From: Pseudomonas oryzihabitans
GTDB taxonomy: Bacteria > Pseudomonadota > Gammaproteobacteria > Pseudomonadales > Pseudomonadaceae
Assembly (NCBI RefSeq): GCF_007665395.1
Contig: NZ_VDND01000001.1
Span: 682,001 to 746,000, forward strand
Direction of reading: 5' to 3'
Length of the DNA stretch: 64,000 bases
Below the pieces are notes generated by a model. It was not told the origin of the DNA and did no database searches. It worked only from the letters and a program-made list of their open reading frames with translations. Both the position numbers and the translations under genes were made by a program. Positions 43,956 to 51,797 of this stretch are shown one piece after another. Position 1 is the stretch's first letter. Every line of letters begins with the position of its first letter.

Positions 43956-45281
43956 TCACGCCGTGCGTTGCGCCAGTTGAGGGCGGTGAACGCCCGCCCC
44001 CTGCCAGTGGGAAAATAGCGAATTAGCGATCTCTTCGGCGCGCAGCGGCAGCACCGATAGCAGGGTATCGCTCAGGCCGTGGCTGGCCTGGCTGAAGCCC
44101 TGCAGGTAGATGGGTGTACGCAGCTGCGGATCAGCCTGGACCCGGTAGTCGCGGGCCACGCTGGGGGTCTCGTCTAGGAAGTCGCGCAGTGGAGCGAGCA
44201 GGCGCTGGTGGGAGGTGCGCTCGTAGCCGGTCGCCAGGATGACCAGGTCGTAGCGATGGCGATGGACATGGCCGGTGGCGGTGTCCCTCAGGGTCAGTTC
44301 GACGCCCTCCGCATCGGCCTCGGCGCGATCGATCTGGCGCCGGCAGAGGAAGCCATGACGTGCCTGGCGCGCGACCTTCTGCCGATAGAAGATGCCGTAG
44401 ATGCGCTCGATGAGGTCCAAGTCCACCACCGAGTAGTTGGTATTCTGAAATTCGGCGATCAGCTTCTGCCGCTCGCTGGCCGGCTCGTTGAACACGAGGT
44501 CGGTGTAGTTCGGCGAGAAGATGTCGTTGACGAAGGGGCTGTCGTCGGCCGGCTTGAGCACCGCGGCGCGCAGGATCATGTCGACCTGAACCGAGGGGAA
44601 GCTGTCGTTGAGGTCAATGAAGGCCTCCGCCGCGCTCTGGCCGCCACCGATGACGGCGATGCGCATGGGTTGATGGCGGGTGCAGGGCTGATCGGCCATC
44701 CGCTCCAGGTAGTGGGCGTGATGGAACACCCGGGGATGCTCACGCAGGGCGGCAAATTGTTCTGGAAACCGCGGGGTTCCGCCGGTGCTCAGGGCCAAGG
44801 CTCGCGTCAGGTATTCCTGCTCTCGGCCCTCGGCATCATGGGCTCGTACACGCAGGGTATCCACGCCCTGCCCGCCGGGAACCGGCTCCACAGCGACTAC
44901 CGTCTGGCCGTAAGCCGCCTGGCCCGCGAAGTGGCCCGCGACCCAACGCAGGTAATCGTTGAACTCCAGTCGGCAGGGATAGAAGGTGCCCAGGTTGATG
45001 AAGTCCACCAGGCGGCCCTGCTCACGCAGGTAATTGACGAAGCTGAAGGGGCTGGTGGGATTGCGCAGGGTCACCAGATCCTTGAGGAAGGAGATCTGCA
45101 GTTCGCTCTGGTTGACCAGGGTATTGCCGTGCCAGCGATAGTCTTCCTGGCGGTCGAGGAACAGCATCCGTGGCCGCTGACCCCAGCCCGGCGCCAGTTC
45201 GTGCAGGGCGATGGCCAGGGCCAGGTTGGAAGGTCCGAAGCCGATACCGAGCAGGTCTTGGGGTTCAGCGTGGGCGGTCAT
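43956..45281 (-). CDS. pvdA: PvdA, L-ornithine N5-monooxygenase
   Basis: The 441 residues from the ATG at 45281 (MTAHAEPQ, GAGG upstream) match the 443-residue P. aeruginosa enzyme in length. FAD-binding GIGFGPSNLALAIAL, NADPH-binding IGGGQSAAEAF and the ATGYE motif near the C-terminus are all present. It hydroxylates ornithine to give the hydroxamate precursor that PvdF then formylates. It lies directly downstream of pvdP on the same strand but has its own PvdS-type promoter. In P. aeruginosa pvdA is next to pvdQ, so its position differs here. Confidence 0.96.
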   Translation of the reverse strand: MTAHAEPQDLLGIGFGPSNLALAIALHELAPGWGQRPRMLFLDRQEDYRWHGNTLVNQSELQISFLKDLVTLRNPTSPFSFVNYLREQGRLVDFINLGTFYPCRLEFNDYLRWVAGHFAGQAAYGQTVVAVEPVPGGQGVDTLRVRAHDAEGREQEYLTRALALSTGGTPRFPEQFAALREHPRVFHHAHYLERMADQPCTRHQPMRIAVIGGGQSAAEAFIDLNDSFPSVQVDMILRAAVLKPADDSPFVNDIFSPNYTDLVFNEPASERQKLIAEFQNTNYSVVDLDLIERIYGIFYRQKVARQARHGFLCRRQIDRAEADAEGVELTLRDTATGHVHRHRYDLVILATGYERTSHQRLLAPLRDFLDETPSVARDYRVQADPQLRTPIYLQGFSQASHGLSDTLLSVLPLRAEEIANSLFSHWQGAGVHRPQLAQRTA

Positions 45282-45341
45282 GCAGGAATCCTCTGGAGAA
45301 AGATAGTGGCGCTCGCGGAAACGCGCACCTGTGCTGAACTT

Positions 45342-45365
45342 ACGAAACACCCGGACGAAAATTTA
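45342..45365 (-). promoter_or_regulatory. Iron-starvation (PvdS) promoter of pvdA
   Basis: On the minus strand, TAAAT at 45365-45361, a 16-base spacer and CGT at 45344-45342 match the PvdS pattern exactly. The box begins 27 bp after the pvdP stop and gives a leader of about 55 bases. Confidence 0.88.
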
Positions 45366-45391
45366 CCGGCCAGGTATGCCGGTCATCCGTC

Positions 45392-47002
45392 TCAGGACGA
45401 CAACGGCCACTTGGCATGTCTGGCGTACCAAGGCCGCGGCGGGGTACGGTCGAGCCAGCGTCCAAGCAGGTCGGTCTCGCTGAAGACGGTGCGCAGCGCC
45501 AGCTTCATAGTCTCCACGTCCAGCACCGGCTGGTTGCTCGCGGCCTGCACGGCGGAAAGGCCGCAACCATGGGTACTGGGTCCGAGCCAGGGGTCGTCCA
45601 CCTCGACCCAACGCCCCGGAGCGAACCACAGGACGCCGTGCTGCTGGCGCCGCTCGACCTGGCCGGGATGGAAGCGTTGGTGGGCGCGATACCAGTCCTC
45701 GATACGGTCGTCGATCCAGCCGTGGAAGTACCAGAACACCGGATTGACATGAGAGGAAAAGGGATCGCCGAGGAAGTCGTTCTCAGCACCGAACCAACGC
45801 GGACTGAAGTCCAGCGGATCGCGATCGCCGATCACCGCGGCGCCATTGGCGGGATCGCGGGTCACGCTGGCCCAGCGCATGTGCAGCCAGTCGTGCATGC
45901 CCAGTTCGACCTCGGAACCGAACTGCCCCAGCGTCAGGCGGGCCAGGTACTCGGGATCCTGATAGCGCGATTCCCAGGCGAGGAAGTTGCTCTCATAGGC
46001 CTCGTCACTTTTCAGGCCGCGCAGCCAAAGGCTGTATTCCTCGTCATCCTCGGCCACCCAGGCCGGAGGCACGGCGAAGCCATCGAGATTGTCGAGCTGG
46101 CGCAAAAAGGCCAGGCGATCTTGCTGCAGTGCCGGCGCAGTACGGGGCAGCCGCGGCCAGGAGGGCAGGTCCTGCATGGCGCGGGTGTGCTGCAGCATGT
46201 GCCGGTGCATGAACAGAAAATCGACGCCTGATCCATTGCGATCCTTGTGTGCGCCGCGAGCGTCCCGCTCCCGGTCCAGCGGACCGGGCTGCCAACTCAG
46301 ACTACGTAGCGCATCGCGCTGGCGCCCACTCAGGCGATGCCAGCGGTCGCGGGTCGCATGCCAGAGTTGATGGAACAGCCGATGGTCAGGGGCCGCCAGC
46401 ATCGCCAGCAAAGCCGGCTGCAGTTGCAAGCGCTCCCGCGCCAGGGGAAAGGCGCGCTTGACGGCGACGAAGGTGCCCGCCGGCTGCGGCGCCGAGGGTG
46501 GCAGCGCCAGGGGCAGCAGGCGGCCGCTCAGGCTGCCGGCACCGGTATCAGCCGCGGCGGCCCAGACTTCGTCAAACAGCAGCCTGAATTCGTAGGCAGG
46601 AACGGACGCCTCGCCTGGATAGAGTCTACAGGTGAAGGGGCCTCCCGCATCGCCACGCAGATCACCGAGCAGGCGATAGGGTGGCGTAGCCGCGCCCCGT
46701 AGCTGTTCCGGCAAGCCCAGGAAGCCTTGGATTGCGCGCCCCTGGGCACCGACGTCCAGCACCATTTCCAGCCCAGCAGCCGGCAGGCCTGGCAGGGGCT
46801 CTGCCAGCGGACCCAGCTCCCACAGGCCGCGCAGCCGGTCGCCAAAGCGAGCCAGCGCATTGGGCGCTAGGTCCAGGCTCGCCTCCCCGGGCGTCGGTGG
46901 CGGCTCGCCGGGCGCCGTCCAGCGTGCCAGATCGCGCGCTGGCAGGACGGCCGCACTGGTGACGACCAAGGCGCCCAATAGGTGTCTGCGGGAAACCTTC
47001 AT
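45392..47002 (-). CDS. pvdP: PvdP, tyrosinase of pyoverdine chromophore maturation
   Basis: This 536-residue protein has a Tat-type signal (SRRHLLGALVVTSAAVLPA). Two copper-binding clusters typical of PvdP are visible: FLFMHRHMLQHTRAM, and LGMHDWLHMRWAS with HVNPVFWYFHGWID. In P. aeruginosa PvdP oxidises dihydropyoverdine to complete the fluorescent chromophore in the periplasm. It is divergent from pvdM, and each gene has its own iron-starvation promoter in the 167-bp gap. The ATG at 47002 lies about 32 bases after the expected transcript start. Confidence 0.93.
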   Translation of the reverse strand: MKVSRRHLLGALVVTSAAVLPARDLARWTAPGEPPPTPGEASLDLAPNALARFGDRLRGLWELGPLAEPLPGLPAAGLEMVLDVGAQGRAIQGFLGLPEQLRGAATPPYRLLGDLRGDAGGPFTCRLYPGEASVPAYEFRLLFDEVWAAAADTGAGSLSGRLLPLALPPSAPQPAGTFVAVKRAFPLARERLQLQPALLAMLAAPDHRLFHQLWHATRDRWHRLSGRQRDALRSLSWQPGPLDRERDARGAHKDRNGSGVDFLFMHRHMLQHTRAMQDLPSWPRLPRTAPALQQDRLAFLRQLDNLDGFAVPPAWVAEDDEEYSLWLRGLKSDEAYESNFLAWESRYQDPEYLARLTLGQFGSEVELGMHDWLHMRWASVTRDPANGAAVIGDRDPLDFSPRWFGAENDFLGDPFSSHVNPVFWYFHGWIDDRIEDWYRAHQRFHPGQVERRQQHGVLWFAPGRWVEVDDPWLGPSTHGCGLSAVQAASNQPVLDVETMKLALRTVFSETDLLGRWLDRTPPRPWYARHAKWPLSS

Positions 47003-47040
47003 CGGCCAGCTACACGTTCCAGGAATGACATGCCGCTAGA

Positions 47041-47064
47041 ACGTAACGCCCTTCGGCAAATTTA
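47041..47064 (-). promoter_or_regulatory. Iron-starvation (PvdS) promoter of pvdP
   Basis: On the minus strand, TAAAT at 47064-47060 is followed by 16 bases and CGT at 47043-47041. It points away from the pvdM promoter at 47086. Confidence 0.87.
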
Positions 47065-47085
47065 CCGGCGCAGAGTGGTTGCCGC

Positions 47086-47109
47086 TAAATTCCAGGCCAG
47101 TTGTCTCGT
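47086..47109 (+). promoter_or_regulatory. Iron-starvation (PvdS) promoter of pvdMNO
   Basis: TAAAT at 47086-47090, in a CTAAATTCC context, a 16-base spacer and CGT at 47107-47109. Transcription near 47116 would exclude the open-frame start at 47101 and supports ATG 47170 for pvdM. Confidence 0.87.
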
Positions 47110-47169
47110 CTCTCCGTGACGACCCGCCGGCCTGCCGGCGGGAGTCTTTCGAGCCTAACGAGACGCCCC

Positions 47170-48528
47170 ATGTCCTACCGTGTCAAAGCCCTGCTGGTGG
47201 TCCTGCCCCTGCTCGCCTTCCTGATAGTTGCGGCGCTGCTCGGCTGGCAGCGCTGGATGGGGCCGCTGGGCTACTCGCCGCAGGTCCTGACCCATGCCCG
47301 GGAGCTGCACGAGCACATCATCGCCTTCGACAGCCGCATCACGGTGCCCCTGGATTTTGGCACCCACGGCCAGGAAGCGGATCGCGACGGGTCGGGCCAA
47401 TTCGATCTGGTCAAGGCTGCGCGGGGACGCCTTTCGGGAGCGGCCCTGGCGATCTTCGGTTGGCCGGAACTATGGAACGGCCCTAACGCCCCGCACCATC
47501 CTACGCCCGGCTTCGTCGCCGAGGCCCAGCAGCAGCAAGAGACGCGCTATCGCATCCTCAGCGGCCTGGCGCGTGACTTCCCCGAGCGTGCGGCCTTTGC
47601 TTACAGCCCGGACGACGTCCGGCGGCTGGCCATGGAAGGCAAGTTCGCCATCGTCATGAGCCTGCTCAACGCCTATCCGCTGGGTGAGGATCTCGACCGC
47701 CTGGATGTCTGGTATGCCCGTGGCATGCGGATGTTCGGTTTTAACTATACCGGCAACAACAGCTGGTCCGACTCCTCCCGCCCACTGCCCTTCTTCAACG
47801 ACTCACCCGACGCCCTGGGAGGCCTCTCGCCGCTGGGCCGCGCCGCTGTGGCCCGGCTCAACGACCTGGGTGTGGTGATCGACGTCTCGCAGATGTCGAC
47901 CCCGGCGCTGGAACAGGTCGCTCAGCTGTCGCGTTCACCCTTCGTCGCCTCCCATTCGGCGCCGCGGGCGCTGGTCGATATCAAACGCAATCTCTCGGAT
48001 CGCGAGCTACAACTCATCGCCCGTAGTGGTGGGGTCATCCAGGTGGTGGCCTTCTCCGGCTATCTGCGCCCACCCAGCGCCCGGACAGTGGGCAAGCTGA
48101 ACGAACTGCGCCAGCGCTTCGACTTGCCGCCGCTGACCGGGCTGGACAATGCCCTGATGCCGGGCGATCCCATCATCGCCATCTGGCCGGAGGCACGCTT
48201 CGGTGACTACGCCAGCCAGCTCTACGCCCTGCTCGAAGAAGACCCCAAGGCCACCCTCGCCCAGTACGTCGATGCCATCGACTACGCGGTGAAAAAGGTC
48301 GGCATCGACCATGTCGGCATCAGCTCGGACTTCAACGACGGCGGCGGCTTGGACGGTTGGCAGAACGCCGGCGAGTTGCGCAACGTCACTGCCGAGCTGA
48401 TCACCCGCGGCTACAGCGACGCCGATATCGCCAAGCTGTGGGGAGGCAACTTCCTCCGGGTCTGGGCCGAGGTGCAAGCCAAGGCCAAGGGCCAAACCTC
48501 AGTCGTGGAGCACGCCGGCCATGAGTGA
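47170..48528 (+). CDS. pvdM: PvdM, membrane-dipeptidase-like pyoverdine maturation protein
   Basis: The product is 452 residues from the ATG at 47170 with a single N-terminal membrane helix (ALLVVLPLLAFLIVAALLGW). The rest is a renal-dipeptidase-type (M19) domain: IIAFDSRITVPLDF where dipeptidases have the metal-binding HxD, FVASHSAPRALVD, and HVGISSDFNDGG. The substituted first motif suggests that dipeptidase activity may be lost or altered. PvdM is needed with PvdP for chromophore oxidation in other pseudomonads. It overlaps pvdN by eight bases. Confidence 0.92.
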   Translation: MSYRVKALLVVLPLLAFLIVAALLGWQRWMGPLGYSPQVLTHARELHEHIIAFDSRITVPLDFGTHGQEADRDGSGQFDLVKAARGRLSGAALAIFGWPELWNGPNAPHHPTPGFVAEAQQQQETRYRILSGLARDFPERAAFAYSPDDVRRLAMEGKFAIVMSLLNAYPLGEDLDRLDVWYARGMRMFGFNYTGNNSWSDSSRPLPFFNDSPDALGGLSPLGRAAVARLNDLGVVIDVSQMSTPALEQVAQLSRSPFVASHSAPRALVDIKRNLSDRELQLIARSGGVIQVVAFSGYLRPPSARTVGKLNELRQRFDLPPLTGLDNALMPGDPIIAIWPEARFGDYASQLYALLEEDPKATLAQYVDAIDYAVKKVGIDHVGISSDFNDGGGLDGWQNAGELRNVTAELITRGYSDADIAKLWGGNFLRVWAEVQAKAKGQTSVVEHAGHE

Positions 48529-49795
48529 CAGACGCACCTTCCTCAAGCGTGGCGGCCTGCTGGCCGCCGGCCTGCCGTTGCTGGCAATGGCTAAGCAGGA
48601 CGCGCCGCCCAATTATGGCGACGATCCTTGGTCGACGCTGCGGGCACAATTCGAACTGGACCCGAGCTACCTGCACTTCGCCACCTTCCTGCTCACCTCC
48701 CATCCGCGCCCGGTGCAGGACGCCATCGAGGTGTTGAAACGTCGCTTCAACGCCAACCCGGGCGAGGCGGTGGACTGGGACCGGGAGGAAATCTGGGCGT
48801 ACGAAGACCGCATCCGCGAGCGGGCCGGACAGTACTTCGGCGTGCGCCCCGGCCAGGTGGCCCTCACCGGCAGCACCAGCGAAGGACTGGCAGCGATCTA
48901 TGGTGGCCTATTGGTGCCGGCGGGCAAGGAGATCCTCACCAGCGTCCACGAGCACTACGCCACCTACACCCGCCTGGACTATCGCGCGCAGCTGATGGGA
49001 ACCCAGGTGCGCAAGATCGAGTTGTTCCGTGATCCGGCCCAGGTCACGGTGGCGGAGATGGTGGCCAACGTCGCCCGCGCCATCCGCCCGGAAACCCGGG
49101 TAATGGGGCTGACCTGGGTGCAGTCGGGCAGCGGGGTCAAGTTGCCGATCCGCGAGATCGCCCAGGTGGTTCGCGACGCCAACCAGGGTCGTGCCGAGGA
49201 GGATCGTATCCTCTACGTAGTGGACGGCGTCCATGGCTTCGGCGTGGAGAATGCCAATTTCGCGGACTTCGGCTGCGACTACTTCATCGCCGGCACCCAC
49301 AAATGGCTGTTCGGCCCGCGCGGGACCGGCGTGATCATCGCCGCGCGCGAAGAGTTGCAACCGCACCTGATCCCGAGCGTACCGACCTTCACCCGCGCCG
49401 ACAGCTTCGGCACCCTGATGACCCCCGGTGGCTACCACGCCTTCGAACATCGCCTGGCGCTGGGCAAGGCCTTCGAGCTGCACCTGCAGCTGGGCAAGGC
49501 CCGCGTCCAGGAGCGCATCCACGGCCTCAACAGCTACCTCAAGGCACGCCTGGCGGAGTACCCCCAGGTGCAACTAGTGACGCCCAGCAGTCCGGCGCTG
49601 TCCTCCGGCTTCACTTTCTTCCGCGTGGACGGCCGCGCCTGCGACGCCGTGGCCCGCTACCTGATGGAGCGCCGGGTGATCTGCGACGCCGTCGAGCGCG
49701 ATGTCGGGCCCGTGGTGCGTCTGGCCCCCAGCCTGCTCAACGACGAGGGGCAGATCGATCGGGTGATCGAGCTGCTCGCGCCACGTCTCGCCTGA
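48521..49795 (+). CDS. pvdN: PvdN, PLP-dependent periplasmic enzyme modifying the pyoverdine side chain
   Basis: This 424-residue protein has a Tat signal (MSDRRTFLKRGGLLAAGLPL). A fold type I PLP domain follows, with GSTSEGLAAIYGG, the aspartate in VVDGVHGFG and the cofactor lysine Lys261 in AGTHKWLFGPRGTG. In P. fluorescens PvdN converts the chromophore-bound glutamate to succinamide. It overlaps the pvdM end and is followed by pvdO, so all three genes share the pvdM promoter. Confidence 0.95.
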   Translation: MSDRRTFLKRGGLLAAGLPLLAMAKQDAPPNYGDDPWSTLRAQFELDPSYLHFATFLLTSHPRPVQDAIEVLKRRFNANPGEAVDWDREEIWAYEDRIRERAGQYFGVRPGQVALTGSTSEGLAAIYGGLLVPAGKEILTSVHEHYATYTRLDYRAQLMGTQVRKIELFRDPAQVTVAEMVANVARAIRPETRVMGLTWVQSGSGVKLPIREIAQVVRDANQGRAEEDRILYVVDGVHGFGVENANFADFGCDYFIAGTHKWLFGPRGTGVIIAAREELQPHLIPSVPTFTRADSFGTLMTPGGYHAFEHRLALGKAFELHLQLGKARVQERIHGLNSYLKARLAEYPQVQLVTPSSPALSSGFTFFRVDGRACDAVARYLMERRVICDAVERDVGPVVRLAPSLLNDEGQIDRVIELLAPRLA

Positions 49796-49824
49796 TCTCC
49801 CCAGCCCTATCAAGAGGAATGCCG

Positions 49825-50682
49825 ATGTCCCCGCTACGCCCGCTAACCTTGGCCATCCTGCTCAGCGCCGCCCTGCCCGCCTTCGCCGCCGCCGACAAGG
49901 CTCCCGGGACCGTATTCAAGGACTGCAAGAACTGCCCGGAAATGGTCGTGCTGCCGGCCGGCAGCTTCCTGATGGGCACGCCGGAAAGCGAAGTGGGCCG
50001 CCAACCTGACGAGGGTCCGCAGCACCAGGTGACCTTCGCCCGCCCCTTCGCCATCAGCCGCTACCAGATAACCGCGGCGGAGCTGGATGCCTATGTCAAG
50101 GCGACCGGCGTCCGCCTCCCCGACGGCGATACCCGCCCCGGTCGCCAGTGCCTGGCCGGCAAGCCACGCTACCCGCAGGGCCCCCGCCAGCCGGCGGTGT
50201 GCGTCTCCTACCAGGACGTGGCCGACTACGCCGCCTGGTTGTCCCGCACCACTGGCCACCGCTATCGCATGCTCAGCGAGGCGGAACGCGAATACGGCGC
50301 CCGCGCCGGCAGCACGGGCGCCTTCCCCTTCGCAATGGACCCCGGCCCCAACTACAGCATCGCCAAGCACGCCAACACCTACGGCGCCGGCGACGGCTAC
50401 AACTACACCTCCCCCGTAGGTAGCTTCCCGCCCAATGCCTTCGGCGTTTACGACATGCACGGCAACGTCTACGAATGGGTCGCCGACTGCTGGCATGACC
50501 ACTACCGGGGCGCTCCCGCCGATGGCAGCGCCTGGATCGATGATCCCCGTTGCGAACTGGTGGAGATCCGCGGCAATGACTGGGGTGAGCCGCCGGTGTT
50601 CTCGCGCTCGGGAAATCGAAACAACGCCTATCGCACCGACCGTGGCGACTGGCTGGGCTTTCGGGTAGCGCGGGAAATCTAA
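49825..50682 (+). CDS. pvdO: PvdO, formylglycine-generating-enzyme-like pyoverdine maturation protein
   Basis: The product is 285 residues with a Sec signal peptide (LTLAILLSAALPAFAAADK). The FGE-sulfatase fold is clear (MVVLPAGSFLMGTPESE, YQITAAELDAYV, YRMLSEAEREYGARAG, GVYDMHGNVYEWVADCW, GDWLGFRVARE). PvdO is required for dihydropyoverdine oxidation in other species. Two in-frame ATG codons occur at 49819 and 49825. AAGAGG lies directly against the first, so 49825 is preferred. Confidence 0.93.
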   Translation: MSPLRPLTLAILLSAALPAFAAADKAPGTVFKDCKNCPEMVVLPAGSFLMGTPESEVGRQPDEGPQHQVTFARPFAISRYQITAAELDAYVKATGVRLPDGDTRPGRQCLAGKPRYPQGPRQPAVCVSYQDVADYAAWLSRTTGHRYRMLSEAEREYGARAGSTGAFPFAMDPGPNYSIAKHANTYGAGDGYNYTSPVGSFPPNAFGVYDMHGNVYEWVADCWHDHYRGAPADGSAWIDDPRCELVEIRGNDWGEPPVFSRSGNRNNAYRTDRGDWLGFRVAREI

Positions 50683-50721
50683 GGTGGACGGCGCCAGGCA
50701 GACAGGCCTGGCGCCGAGGCC

Positions 50722-51546
50722 TCAGCCGCGCTCGGCGAGCCGCATCAGCCCCTCGTGCAAGGCAGGAAACAGGCTACGATTGAAGTTGTTCCAGCGCAAT
50801 TCGTAGATGGTGTCGTCGGGCGAGATCTCGGTCTTGAGCACGTCATGGAACACTTCACCCGAGTCTATGCCGTTGTCCACGTAATGGAAGGAGGCGCCGG
50901 TCAGGTAGAGCGGCTCGATCGCTTCCGTCTCACGGGTGTTCCAGTCGATCACCCTTTGCCCGCGGGCCCCATACAGGGCGTTCCAGGTGGCATAGGCGCC
51001 GCGCCGCTCGTAGGGCGATTCGAGTCGGGTGATGCCCGGATGGATATTCATGATCCGTCGGGCGAAGGGGGCGCCGGGGCGGACAAGTTCGTCGAGGATC
51101 ACCAGCAGACCATCGAGTACCACGACGTCGGCTTCCAGCTCGACCAGGACGTCGTGCAGTCGCTGCTCGAAATCTCCTTTGCCCGCGACGTGCGCCGCCG
51201 TGCCGCGTGGATGACGTCGATAGGTCGAGGGGACACTGAGCATTAGATCGTTCACTCGCCGGCCCTGCACCTCGAGCCCCACGGGATACAGCCAGGGCTG
51301 GCCAGCCGCAGGCGCGAAGCCGTATTCGCCAATCAGTTGACGGTCGCGCGGCGACTGCTCGTCATCGTCATACACTACGCCCACCAGGCGGTAGGCGTCA
51401 CCCAGGGGTGTCTGATTAAGGGATTCCACGAGGAATTCCAATACAGATTTCATGTAGCGCTGCTCGCCCTTGAAATCCACGCATCGCCCTGCCCGGTCGG
51501 CAGCGGCATTGCGCAGCGACCAGATGTACACCAGATTCTTCTTCAT
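50722..51546 (-). CDS. pvdF: PvdF, N5-hydroxyornithine transformylase
   Basis: This 274-residue protein is essentially the length of P. aeruginosa PvdF (275). Formyl-transferase features are seen in the C-terminal half: RIMNIHPGITRL, the DWNTRETEAIEPLYLTGASF region and HYVDNGIDSGEV, which parallel the Asn-His-Asp catalytic set of the GART family. It uses formyl-tetrahydrofolate to make the formyl-hydroxyornithine residue of pyoverdine. It converges on pvdO and is divergent from pvdE. The ATG at 51546 follows GGGAG. Confidence 0.95.
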   Translation of the reverse strand: MKKNLVYIWSLRNAAADRAGRCVDFKGEQRYMKSVLEFLVESLNQTPLGDAYRLVGVVYDDDEQSPRDRQLIGEYGFAPAAGQPWLYPVGLEVQGRRVNDLMLSVPSTYRRHPRGTAAHVAGKGDFEQRLHDVLVELEADVVVLDGLLVILDELVRPGAPFARRIMNIHPGITRLESPYERRGAYATWNALYGARGQRVIDWNTRETEAIEPLYLTGASFHYVDNGIDSGEVFHDVLKTEISPDDTIYELRWNNFNRSLFPALHEGLMRLAERG

Positions 51547-51596
51547 CTCTCGGCTCCCACTGAATGGATCGGCGCCGCAGGCGCCTGCTGGGAAGA

Positions 51597-51620
51597 ACGA
51601 AATGACCGGGTGCCAGTTTA
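51597..51620 (-). promoter_or_regulatory. Iron-starvation-type promoter of pvdF (TAAAC variant)
   Basis: On the minus strand, TAAAC at 51620-51616, a 16-base spacer and CGT at 51599-51597. The last base of the -35 element differs from TAAAT. The pvdF start is 50 bp downstream. Confidence 0.75.
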
Positions 51621-51718
51621 TGCCCCCCGCCCCGGATGAGCGGCCGATCGGGGGGAAAAGCTCTACACAAAGCGGTGCGGCGGCACGCCGGAATCGGCAA
51701 AAGCCTCGTCCTAGAGGC

Positions 51719-51742
51719 TAAAGATTGCCCCGCGGGACTCGT
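51719..51742 (+). promoter_or_regulatory. Iron-starvation-type promoter of pvdE-fpvA (TAAAG variant)
   Basis: TAAAG at 51719-51723, in a GGCTAAAG context, a 16-base spacer and CGT at 51740-51742. The pvdE ATG is 55 bp further on. The last -35 base differs from the common TAAAT. Confidence 0.72.
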
Positions 51743-51797
51743 CTGTCTGGGTTAGGGATCCTTTGCCTTTCGCCCACCCTCCCGACAGGAGTTCTCG

